64,000 nucleotides of DNA, from NCBI GenBank assembly GCA_039654915.1, contig CM077599.1, positions 17,114,501-17,178,500 of the forward strand. The letters run 5' to 3'. How positions within the stretch are numbered: the stretch's first letter is position 1; each line of letters begins with the position of its first letter. Shown here one piece after another: positions 47,866-59,363 of this stretch. The position numbers and the translations under genes were made by a program. The notes below the pieces were generated by a model. It did no database searches and was not told where the DNA came from. It saw nothing but the letters and a program-made list of their open reading frames with translations. This DNA is from Aquilaria yunnanensis. Lineage: Eukaryota; Streptophyta; Magnoliopsida; Malvales; Thymelaeaceae.

Positions 47866-48721
47866 ATTAGTGATTATTAGTAGTTATTAGCTTTGGAATT
47901 TTTTTTTTACTCATGCAATGCACAAATTATTGATGATTATTTTGATATATAATGATTATTTATTCAATTTATATACCAATTAAAACTTTTTATATTAAAG
48001 AAGTTAAAAAAAAACATTTATCAAAAGCGAATAACCAACTTCATTTCATTTGGAGTTAGTCTCGTGCACATAGAGCTTGCCTAAAGTATTTTAAGTAGTC
48101 ACTTATTTCCTTTCTTAAGATTTTGAGGTTTTACTCTTGCTCTAGGTTGCCTGCTTGCTTTACATTAACCCTTCAGACTGGAACATGAGCCCCAGATGCC
48201 TATTTATGTTTCAATCTGAAATTAAATGTTACATTTTCCTCTCTCTCAATCCTGCCGGTGAACACTGGGCTGGCTCAACCTGGCCTAACCCAGAACCAAC
48301 CCATGTCAAACCTGGCCTAAGCTCGATCAAAGCATCGATCGCCCCGGCATAAAGAAGGCTTGGGGAAAAGTTAGGCTGTGTATGGGCCTAAGAGAAGGAG
48401 CCCAGAACCTACCCATGATCGGCCCAGGTGTTCTAGAAAAACCAGGCCTGGGCTCGACTTGCCCCAAGCATAGACGGTCTAGGCCTACTGTTTTCAAACG
48501 GCTCCCAATAGCTTAACCCTTTCCAACATTACAAAATAACTAGTTTTTACAATTATTTTTGTCCAACCAAAATTTTTCCAATCTACAAATACCCACCCTC
48601 ATTTCCTCACTTCCTCACACAACTTTCTACAATCTCCTTTCTACATCTACTACTTTATCTACAATTCTCCTCAAATTTTCTAGCCTTCTCCTAATTTTCT
48701 TAATCTCTTATTAATCCTTCA

Positions 48722-49500
48722 TAAGGGTGAAAGTAAGGTCGAGATTTCAGGTTCGCGTTGAAACCCGACCCGAATTATACGTACTCTATTCCTTTTCCAT
48801 AGACCCGAGCCCAACCTGGATTGTCATATAACCTGAATAATCGGGTTTGGGTTGGATGAAATAAGGTTAACCCGATTCATAAAATGTCACTCCCTTAGAA
48901 CAAAAAAAAAATGTAATTTTGGCAATGGCAGGAGGGCGAATTGCGAAGGACATCACAGAGGAAGAGAGGACGATTGGACAAGAATGACAACAGTTCTGAT
49001 TGTTGGCAATGGCAAGGTGAGGCAATGGACAATGAGAGACAAAGCGACAATTAACAATGGATGAATGGAGTAACGTATGAGGAGGAGTGAGCGAGGTGAC
49101 ATCGGTCACTGGATGATGAGGCGAGGCTACTACGTGACACTACTCTGGATGACCTCTGCTAGTGATGAAGACAAAGCGAAGTAGATGACGGCAGCCGTGG
49201 ACGTAGTAACACTAGTAGTTAAGACTCAACAAAGGCAAGTAGTTGTGGAATTTGGGAATTAGGCATGGTGATTCAGTGAAGCCTGAGAGAATGGGTGAGT
49301 GAGGCACCTAGGGAGAGTTCTAGGTCTGGGTCTAGGACACAACATTTAATAGAAATTACGGTTGGGCCTGGGAGTATCTATCTAGTTGGGTTAGGCGGGC
49401 TATTGGGTCGGGTGGGGTCAATTCATACAAAATTTTCTATCAAAGCCGACCTTGACCCCACTTTTTTTGGATCGGGTTTTGGGTTTTAGTTTCACCCCTA
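48722..49500. mobile_element. Non-autonomous hAT nested in the hAT relic
   Basis: The left end is taagggtgaaagtaagg and the complement of the right end is taggggtgaaactaaaa. Flanks atccttca (48714-48721) and attcttca (49501-49508) form an 8-bp duplication with one mismatch. Subterminal parts carry acccgacccg and gggtcgggt motifs. The interior has no transposase. Confidence 0.85.
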
Positions 49501-49799
49501 ATTCTTCATTAATCTTTCATCAAGTTTCATTAAGTCAGTGGCTTTAAGGAAGAGTATCAGCTCCAACCTGTGAAGAGCTCCTTTTCTCGTACCGGTTTGG
49601 GGTCATTCTTTTGTTATAAAAGTTTGGCCTGAAAAGGAATTCATATCCAAGATGAACTTGAGCCCACCAACATCGATATGACGAATATCGATTTGCAACT
49701 TGACGAGCAATAGTCCAATGATGATGTTGAAGTCTAAGACCCCTGTTCAAATTGTTGATTCACATGGAGGGGATGGTTCACAACCAACACCTTAAAGTT

Positions 49800-51340
49800 A
49801 AATTCCCGAGGGTGATGAAGGAAAATCTTGCCTTAAATTGTTCGTGTGGGGGCATTTGAGACGGTTTGAGAAAAGGGCAACCAATTCACCAAATGTAAGC
49901 ACTATGGTAAGAAGTTGGCACATAAGGTGAATTATGGGACCAGGGCACTTCAACGACATGTAAGGAGTGAGCATCCGATGCACTATCCAGGAGCCGAATA
50001 GAGTTCTAGTGGACAAACACAACTTGGATCTACTACTGGTGTTTCAAGTATCTTTATATTTAATTAGCAAGAATGTATTCAAGTATCTTTATATTTAATT
50101 AACAAAAATGTATTGGATGATGTTCATAGAAAAACCTTTTAAGCAAACTGAATATATGCACTTAAAAAATTTGATAAGGTTTAATTTAAACCCAGCCTTT
50201 CAAAAGACACTAGTACAACTGCACAAAGAGAAGCATTTAGAATGTATGAATTAGGTAAATCTAATCTGCAACCATTTTTTTTCAACAATTGATCATTGCA
50301 TTGGATAGATGAGGATTGGTTCATTCAAAAAAGGATTATTACTTTCAAATGCATGGAATCTGACTACACTGGGTATAATATCTATCAATGCATTTTAGAT
50401 ATACTTTATGAATTTTTCTGTGTTGACAAAGTTTTCTGTATTAGTTTTAACAATGTCTCTAATAATAATTTTGCAGCCTAAAAACTCTGTCATGCATTGA
50501 AACCCCATTGGAATGGTTTTTTTTCTATGTTAAATGCATGTGTCATATTTTAAACTTGTGTATGCAAAAAGGGCTTGAGGTTTTGCTGATAAAAATCCAT
50601 CCAATCCGTGATGCATTACTATATTTGAAGTCACTGCCCATAACATGTCTGGAATTCAAAGAATATTATCTTCAAAACAACCAACCATTTTCATGGAAAC
50701 GTTTTAAACTTGATTGTCCTATTCGTTGGAACTCAACATATGATATGTTAATAGATGTATATCCATATACAGCGTTGTTGGTTGTTTCTTTGAACTTGAA
50801 ATCAAACTCTAAACTTCTAACGGTTAAAATTTGGGATAAGTGTTACAAACTTTGTCAATTATTACGGTATTTTTATGAAGCAACTACTTTTTTTTTCTCT
50901 GGTGTTTACTATTTTACTGCCCACAAAGTTTTGATGTATTTGGTAAACATTTTTTCTATTTTGAATTAGTACAAAATGAATCAATTTCTAAAGGACATCA
51001 TGAAATCGATAAAGGACAAGTGAGTTCCATATTTTACAAAAATCCCCCCCACCTTTTTACTTGCATATTTGCTTGACCCGATCATAAAAATTACTGGCAC
51101 ATTGTCTTTACTTAAGGGATAATATAGTTTTTTGGATATGAATCATATTAGTTGTTCAATTATGACGGCTAAAATAAATGAGCACTTGCAGGAGCTTTAC
51201 AAGGAGTATTTATCTCGTTACAAAGACAATATAAGACCAACATCTTCCTTAACCATTGGCGCCTATATCCTCCTCATCATCAACACCATTCAACCCCACG
51301 GAACATCAGCTCAAGCATCCCTGACCAACATCATCTGACC
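49800..51340 (+). pseudogene. hAT transposase fragments (zf-BED to mid-domain)
   Basis: Near 49885-49975 a BED-type finger reads CKHYGKKLAHKVNYGTRAL, then QRHVRSEHP; the second cysteine has become Tyr. Near 50300-50460 is WIDEDWFIQKRIITFKCM and FNNVSNNN, the region holding the first catalytic Asp context of hAT transposases. 50508-50969 reads CMCHILNLCMQKGL and LDCPIRWNSTYDMLIDVYP, the classic conserved R-W-N-S-T block. The C-terminal dimerisation region is not recognisable. Several frame changes and stops make it inactive. Confidence 0.85.
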
Positions 51341-52110
51341 TACTGAAAGTAGATGATTACATCCACATCTCATCTGAAATACGTGAAGATGACATTTGGA
51401 GTTGTGGAAAGTGAAAAGTGGCAGATTTCCGATTCTCTCATTCCTCGCGAAGGAAGTTCTTGTAGTTCCGGTTTCCACTATTGGATCAAAGTCCACTTTC
51501 AATACCAGCAAATGAGTCATTTCAGAGAAATGGGGTAAGGTTGATGCCAGAAGCAGTGGAAGTCTACTTCTGCAACTATGACTAAGGTCTTGCTCCCTTA
51601 ATAAAACAAGACAAAAAAAAGTTCGGAAAATGAAATGCAAGATGATGACAGTGCTTTCATATCCTAAATTTTCTTTTTCAGTTCTTAGAATGTAATTGAT
51701 ATGATTATGCTGTGCAACATAGATCATAAGTTTTTATTTCAGTTCTTTTTTTATAATGTTTTGCCATTTTTCATGTAAGGTTCATTCCAACTTCTTTATA
51801 AGTACTATTTTGCTTTGTTTTTAATAAAGTTTATACTGATTGTAGTGTTTTTTCTTTCAAAAAAATTGAAAAATAAATAAATATATTTTTAAAAAAAGTA
51901 ATAATTTTTCAAAAAATTTAAAATAAAAAAACCTTGCTTAGGCACATGCATGCACAGGCTCTGCCCAAATCAGGCCCATTACGGCTAACCCGTGTCATGC
52001 CTAGGCCTAACCTAACCAGGCCCGAGCGAGCCGAGCTGGTCCAGGCTGGTCAAGCCCACCATTCATCATTACTCGATCCCGAGCACTCAACATCCTTGAT
52101 AGTGGAATGA

Positions 52111-52557
52111 GTAAATTACAAAAGCCCTCATGTGGTTTAATCTAACCTACACTTTATCCCCTTTATTTTTAAAAACCTACACTTTAACCATACTTTCTTT
52201 ATAGTGTCTAACAACAATTTCTGAATTCTAAATTAAACTTTTCTGATAACTATATTCCAATAATTTCAAGATTTTTTATATTTTTTCATAGCTAACCGAC
52301 CTTTAAAAAGTAATAATATGCATTTATAGGAAGAAAAATACATTTATAGAAAGAAAAAACTGATAATTAAAAATGTCTATTAACTATAAGAAAAACATTA
52401 AAGAGACTGAAATTATTAGAAGATAATTATCGCACAGTTTAAACTATAATTTTAGAAATTATTATTGAATAATATAAAAAAATTAGTGGCAAAGTTTAGA
52501 TTTTAAAATTAAAAGAGGTAAATTGTAGATTAGGGTAATTGAAGAGAAAAAGGGACC
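52111..52557. mobile_element. Short Mutator-like element
   Basis: The left end includes taatctaacctacactttat and tttaaaaacctacacttta. The complement of the right end includes taatctacaatttacctctt and ttaaaatctaaacttt. These match over about 60 bp and are the same terminal type as the elements at 19934 and 47700. The exact ends and target duplication are not certain. It stops just short of the PLD-delta promoter. Confidence 0.6.
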
Positions 52558-52916
52558 CACCATAATCCGCGCAAAACTACTAAAATTAAGCGAGCCTTAA
52601 TGAGCAGTGGTAGTACCAAAATTTTTTGGACTTTGGAGGCCACGGAATTAACAGCATCCACATGGCAACTTAGAGGACAATTGCTGGACAAAACACCTCA
52701 GCATCCCCTTCCCCCCACCCTTGCCGCCACCGGTTCTCGCCGTTGGCTTGGTCGGAGAAATCGAACTGTACACGCCAACGCGGAATCTTAGACAGTACGA
52801 TTCCTCCGGTCAAACCCTAAAGCATTGCCAAATATCAACACATTGCATATATACATATATATTTTATCCTTTTCGTTTCTATAATTTGCTTCAAATCCAT
52901 CTCCCCGGTCTTCATC

Positions 52917-55900
52917 ATGGTAAAGGACAAATCTGAATCCGTGATTCACCTCCACGGCGATCTCGACCTCAAGATCATCGAGGCACGATGCCTCCCCAAC
53001 ATGGACCTGGTCTCCGAGCATCTTCGCCGCTGCTTCGCTTCCTTCGACATGTCGCGCCTCCCACTCCGGCGCAAGAACCACCACAAGAACGCTCACAAGA
53101 ACAAGATTATCACCAGCGATCCTTACGTCACCGTCTGTCTCGCCGGCGCCACCGTTGCGCGCACTCGAGTTATCCCTAACTCCCAGGATCCCGTCTGGAA
53201 TGAGCGCTTCATGATCCCCCTCGCGCACCCGGTTTCCGAGATCGAGTTTTACGTCAAGGATAATGACATGTTCGGAGCTGATCTAATCGGCGTCGCCACC
53301 GTTCCCGCTGCTAAAATCCTCTCCGGCGAGACTATCTCCGACTGGTTCACCATTACCAGCTCCTACGGCAAGCCGCCAAAGCCGGACTGTGCGGTTCGGC
53401 TGGAAATGAGATTCTCCAAATGCGAGGATATTCCACTGTACAGGTGCGCACTAATTTTAGTAACATTTTATGGATCGATTTGTGTGCCAAAATCTGCTTC
53501 AATAAGAAACGAATCGTCTGTAGATACGGAATCGCCTTGGATCCGGAGGATTACGGTGTTAAGAATTGCTATTTCCCGGTACGCCACGGCGGCGCCGTCA
53601 AGTTGTACCAGGACGCTCACGTGGCGGATTCGGAGGAGCCGAAAATAGAACTAGAGCAGGGCAAAATATATGAGCGTGGGAAGTGCTGGGAGGATATCTG
53701 CCATGCTATTCTGGAGGCCCATCATTTGATTTACATTGTTGGGTGGTCGGTTTTCCATAAGATCCGGCTGGTGAGGGAACCCACGAGGCCGCTGCCCAAC
53801 GGCGGCAATTTGACTTTAGGTGATTTGTTGAAGTACAAGACTCAGGAAGGCGTGAGGGTGCTTTTGTTGGTTTGGGATGATAAGACTTCTCACAGCAAGT
53901 TTGGCATCAACACGGTATATAATTAATGTTTTCCAGTTTGTCATAAGAACCTTTGAATTGGTAATTTTTCTTATACACACCAACGCTCCATTTTACTTGA
54001 AATGTAGTTTTTTTTAATGTCTAAAAAAAGTTGTAATGTTTTTTTTTTTTTTATAAAATTTAAATAATTTATTTATTTATTATCAACATTTAAACTCTCA
54101 ATATATATAATCTAATTTTTTTTTAATCTTTAAACTTTCACCTTAAAAAAAATAACATAAATTACATGTATCTTAAATCTCTTTTTATCTTTGAATGTGA
54201 CAGTGGTATTGGTTCGGAAAGTGACATTTTTTGGCACAAAAATGGCAAATGGAACGAAGACAAGCTATATTTTCCATAACTTTTTTTTTATCTTATTCAA
54301 AGAGCTTGGATTGTTTAATTTTCTTCTGCAAAATGTTTTGAGCACAGGAGGGAGTGATGCAAACTCATGATGAAGAAACCCGGAAATTCTTCAAGCATTC
54401 CTCTGTTTCATGTGTCTTAGCTCCTCGTTACGCCAGCAGTAAGCTTAGCATTTTCAAGCAGCAGGCATGCTTTATACCGTGGTGCAATTCCTATTGCACA
54501 TTTCCATTATTTCTTTCTAGGTGTAGTTTTCAGGGATGAAGAACGGAACGAGTAGCTGAAGGATTAACCTGCATTTTTGTTCTGTCATGTTTAACAGGTT
54601 GTTGGTACTCTCTTTACTCATCACCAGAAATGTGTGATTGTGGACACACAGGCATCTGGGAACAATCGGAAAATCAGTGCTTTTCTCGGAGGTCTGGATC
54701 TTTGTGATGGCCGCTACGATACACCTGCCCATCGACTATTTCAGGATCTTGGCACAGTGTTTAAGGATGATTTTCATAATCCGACCCTTGTAAGTATATT
54801 TTCCTTTGGGCTTCACTATCTGGATGCAATCCACTGTCCTGTTCACTTGACCTACCTACGTACTTAGAACTACCGCTGAAGGGGTACTTAATGAAATGCA
54901 GTTAGACAATAGCTTTCTGTTGTTCGAAGTCTGCTTGATCATTGTTATCTGGCTTAACAGTAGTTGATTTTATCCGTCTCAGAAATATATGTATTATATC
55001 AGTAACCACGAAATTGGTGTTGTCATTAAGCTTAAACTACGAAGTGTTGAGTTTAAGTTTACAGTTCTATGGCAATAGTAATGGCATCTGTTTTCTCATT
55101 TTACATCACAGGCAGGAGCAAAGGGCCCAAGGCAGCCATGGCATGATTTACATTGCCGAATCGATGGTCCTGCAGCTTACGACATTCTTACGAATTTTGA
55201 GCAGCGCTGGAGGAAAGTCAAAAAGTTGGAATTTGGTCAACGTTTCAAGAGAGTTGCTGGTTGGAATGATGATTCGTTGATAAAGTTAGAACGTATCTCA
55301 TGGATACTGAGCCCCTCTGCATCAAGGCCAAATGATGATCCAACTTTATGGGTTGCTGTAGAAGATGATAACGAGAAATGGCATGTTCAGGTGAAGTATT
55401 AATAATACTACAACTGCAATTGGATTTTGTGTCTTGTATTCTGTTCCTTCAGGGACATCCGGTAAAAAAAATGTGTCTAGCATTCTCTGATTTCCATCTA
55501 TCTTCCTTGCTATTCTAATTGACAGGTTTTCCGCTCTATCGATTCAGGATCTGTAAAAGGGTTCCCCAAAGATCCAGGCCAAGCTGAATCACAGGTGAGA
55601 TCTTGAAAAGCGCTTTTGCTAGCAATGCTCGCCCAAATTTTTACCACCAGTTTTTACTTCCCCATTGCTCAGTAGGTGCAGTAATTTGTTTTTAGCACTT
55701 TCAAATGTGTTATTGCTTGATTGTTGGCTTGTGACACCTCATTCACTTGCAGAATCTTGTTTGTGCTAAAAACCTGGTGATAGATAGGAGCATTCAGACA
55801 GCATACATCCAGGCAATTAGAGCTGCACAACACTTCATATATATTGAGAATCAGTACTTCATTGGATCATCATATGCTTGGCCATCTTACAGAGAAGCAG

Positions 55901-57742
55901 GTATTGCCACATCCAAACAACTTTTGCTTAAATTTCGCTCTCTGTTTCATCACAACATCTATGTAGTTAAATGTACATACCATTTTTCTTGAATCTTAAA
56001 TTAGATGTACCAACTAAATTTGATTTGACATTTGAGTCAGCTGACAGAAATGTAACTCCTGTTTAAATCATTTATTCATATGATTAATTTATATCCAATC
56101 TTTACTAGTTCATTCTTTTAGTTTGCATCAGTTTTGTACTATTCCTTGAGCTCAAAATGCATTATTCTTTCGGTGTGGATAGGTGCAGATAATCTAGTTC
56201 CTATTGAATTGGCATTAAAGATTGCTAGTAAGATTAGAGCAAAGGAGAGATTTGCGGTTTATGTTGTCATACCAATGTGGCCTGAAGGTGCTCCTTCTTC
56301 AGCATCTGTGCAACAAATCCTCTTTTGGCAGGTGAGAAGACGAACTTGTAAATTAATGACCAATTGTATGTGAAAAAGAAAAACAATAGGGAAGGTACTT
56401 GAATGAGGTTTAGGGCCAAATTAGCCTACTTACGTTCAGACATGAATAATCTGAATAATAATTCCTTTGCAGTCATTTTGACACCAGCTTCCTCATCCAA
56501 CCACCTTCCCTAACTTGGTATTTTCAACTCGGCTTGCTGATTCCCACACACATCTGAATAGTATAAGACTTGCCTGGTTTTGAACAGCATTTGATAAAAT
56601 GCGAGGGGAATGGCAAAAAGAAAAAGAAAAGCACAGTTTCTTTCCAGTATAGGTTTTGGCAAAACATGCACGTCTGACATTGTCAACTCTTCCTTTCATT
56701 TTCTTATGGTTGATGGCTGTAAGAAATTTGTGCCAAATCTTACATCACTCATCTTCTTTTATTTGGTTTTTCCAGAGACAAACTATGAAAATGATGTATA
56801 AAATCATAGCAGATGAGTTGAAATCCATGAATATCACGGATTGTCATCCACAAGATTACCTAAATTTCTATTGTCTTGGTAATCGAGAAGAACTTCCTCA
56901 AGAGACTGACGAAAATAAGTCACCGCCTCCCTCAAGTAATGGTGAATTGGTAATGACACTATACTCAATTTCCTGTTTCATTGTATTGAGCTGAATTTAT
57001 CATTCTATTGCTTATATCAACAATGTTTTCATTATTTACCAACAATACGCTATCCGGTGTGAGATTTAAAACCTTGTTTCTTACCCCATGCTTCCTGGTC
57101 AAAAAACATTATATGATGCTAAGGTTGTTGACTTTCTTGCACTCAAAATTTCTAGGTATCTGCCTGTCAAATCTCTCAGCGTTTCATGATTTATGTTCAT
57201 GCCAAGGGGATGATAGTAGATGATGAGTATGTGATATTGGGTTCTGCCAATATTAATCAACGTTCTTTGGCTGGGTCAAGAGACACCGAGATGGCAATTG
57301 GTGCATTCCAGCCTCGTTATACTTGGGGTAGAATGCAGATACGGCCTCATGGCCAGGTCTGGAACTGTTACTATGTTGCCATTTTTGTTACTTGTGGAAG
57401 TTATGTTCCATGAACACCTAGGCTAAGTTATCAAGTTTGATCAAGCAGGTTTACGGGTACAGGATGTCGTTGTGGGCTGAGCACACAGGAATGGTGGAAG
57501 ATTCATTTAAGGAGCCTGAAAGCTTGGATTGTGTGAAGAGAATAAATGACATTGCTGAAGAAAACTGGAAGCGGTTTACCAATGAGAGTTTCACAAAGTT
57601 ACAGGGCCATCTTCTCAAGTACCCAGTTCAGGTAGATGCCTATGGCACGGTGAGCCCCATTCCCGGACAAGAGGCTTTCCCAGATGTTGGTGGTAAGATT
57701 TTTGGATCTCGGACTACACTTCCTGATGCACTAACAACATAG
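52917..57742 (+). CDS. PLDDELTA: Phospholipase D delta-type
   Basis: Eleven exons with closing phases: 52917-53443, 53524-53914, 54348-54464, 54598-54789, 55112-55390, 55526-55594, 55753-55900, 56183-56331, 56776-56949, 57156-57356, 57449-57742. The product is 846 aa, near the usual PLD-delta length. Residues about 10-165 form a calcium-binding C2 domain ([20 protein letters not shown]). Two catalytic HxKxxxxD motifs are intact: HQKCVIVD (His354, Lys356, Asp361) and HAKGMIVD (His697, Lys699, Asp704), the latter followed by GSANINQRS. The C-terminus, PDALTT, is typical of the delta class. The enzyme cleaves phosphatidylcholine or phosphatidylethanolamine to phosphatidic acid at the plasma membrane, linked to microtubules and to drought, cold and oxidative stress. 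Intron 3 (54465-54597) uses a GC donor. Confidence 0.95.
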
Positions 57743-58463
57743 GCTTCATTGGTTCTTGTTCTTCTACTTTTGACTCCCATACATGTTCCTTTGGATTCAT
57801 CTGGCGCACATTTAGCGCTCTGTAGATTCATAGAAAAGGATTAGGACAGTTGTAGAGACTAGATTACGACTTAAGCTGCAACTTGTAAATTCTGTACACA
57901 TTCTTGAACTTCGCCATGCCAAATTTTAGGAGGATATTCCTTCAGTAGGTAATGTGTTGTAAATGTGCATCAAATTATTGAGGAAATGGTTAGCTGAGAA
58001 TTGAATAAACCTGTATCCGGACGATGACATTTTCTTGAACAAAACAATTGTTGGCAGGAAAAAATGAAAACCATGACAGCTGGTTTAGTACAAAGACATA
58101 CTCCTACAAAAGATCCTCAAAGACAACATCAACTGATTAGAGCATATTGGAAGATGAGCGATTTATTCCCCTTTGCTTGACGAATATATGCCCCATAGGC
58201 GAAAAGACTGGAAACAAAACTTATTTTGAAAGATGCTGCGCCAAGAACCATTTCTCCCCTTTAATCCTACGGTTCACAACTCATATGCCTATAAGGCTAT
58301 AACTAGTGCTGAAAAAATTCTTCAAATATGACTTAATGCATTGTTTATATCGGATAATGCAAAGCCTGCAAAAAAATATTCTACATTATGATTTTAAAAA
58401 TTGATGACACAATATTTTACTGGAATTCTCCACCTAAATAGAACTCCTGCTAATTTCATACCA
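57743..58463. other. PLD-delta 3' UTR and spacer
   Basis: The first 300 bp or so after the stop look like a 3' UTR, with attgaataaacc near 58000 as a possible polyadenylation signal. Nothing else is recognised. Confidence 0.45.
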
Positions 58464-59056
58464 GTCAATTCATTTTAATTTAAGTCAATTTAATTTAAAA
58501 TAATTAATTTTTATTTTTACATATTTTTTATATAGAACCAATTTCATTTAAAAGCTAATATTCCCTCCGTCCCAAAAGTTTTTCTCTATTTGTTTTTGGC
58601 AATTAATTTAGGATTTCTTATTTTCAACATTCTAATATATAAATAAAAAATCTTTGTATATGAATGATAATTCAAGATATGTAGTTTCTAAATATTTATT
58701 TTTTTATTTTTTTCTAACAAACAATAATATGAATAAAACTGAGTCAAAATACAATAAAAAGTCAAATGTATCAAAATTTGTGAAACGGAGGGAGTATTAT
58801 ATAGATGCAATAATTCATTTGAAAGTAAATTTTCATAATGTTATTAATTTTTTTGTGTATTTTTCTTTTTAATGCCTAAAACTAGAAAATAATAATAATA
58901 AAAATTTAGTAAGACTATAAAAATTATATTTTCAATGAATTATTACACCTACATAATATTTGATTTTAAATAAAATTAATTCCAAGTAAAAAAAATATAA
59001 AAAATAAAATAAAACATTTCGGATTAAGTTGATTTAAGTTAAAACGAATTGACATA
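58464..59056. mobile_element. MITE with TIRs of about 35 bp, carrying a Stowaway
   Basis: The left end tcaattcattttaatttaag matches the complement of the right end, tcaattcgttttaacttaaa. Inside it, 58561-58794 is a complete Stowaway MITE. Related sequence occurs at about 16650-16930 and, as a half, at 31710-31830. The target duplication is not resolved. The element lies about 300 bp upstream of the MSL10-like start codon. Confidence 0.7.
58561..58794. mobile_element. Stowaway MITE, nested
   Basis: Ends ttccctccgtcccaaaag and, in complement, ctccctccgtttcaca, with TA at 58559-60 and 58795-96. The interior matches the Stowaway at 23656-23890. Confidence 0.88.
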
Positions 59057-59363
59057 GAGTTTACCTTTTTTCTTTTTGAAAAAACAAAAACAAGCTGCAA
59101 GTGTATACCCAAAAGCTTAAGCTTTGAAGCAGTCATTTACATTTCTGTTCCCACACTGGTCATGCGTCCGCATAATCAGTATGAAATAAGTATGGTGACG
59201 CATGGATGCTTTAATAGCATGACGAATCATAACTATTATTTGGAAGTGAAAAAGAAGTAGGATAGTATTTAGAAAAGAAGAGAGTGGGACTCCTGCTTTG
59301 AGAATTTTAATGTGCACTGTCCACTTCTTTGTCACTTCATATATAGATGCCCTCTGAGAAGAG

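Larger units (their letters stand above)
48255..52070 (+). mobile_element. hAT (Ac-like) transposon relic
   Basis: The ends carry ggtgaacactgggctggctc (left) and, in complement, gaatggtgggcttgaccagc (right), with repeated ggcctaaccc and ggcccg motifs nearby. Between them lie broken transposase pieces in the right order: a BED zinc finger, the catalytic-region start, and the mid-domain. Exact termini and target duplication are unsure. A 779-bp hAT MITE is nested in its left part. Confidence 0.7.

Noticed and set aside
53420..53443. Open frame of 168 codons starting at 53420 as a separate gene start
   Set aside because: It reads through the first intron of the PLD-delta gene; the true protein uses the donor at 53444 and acceptor before 53524.
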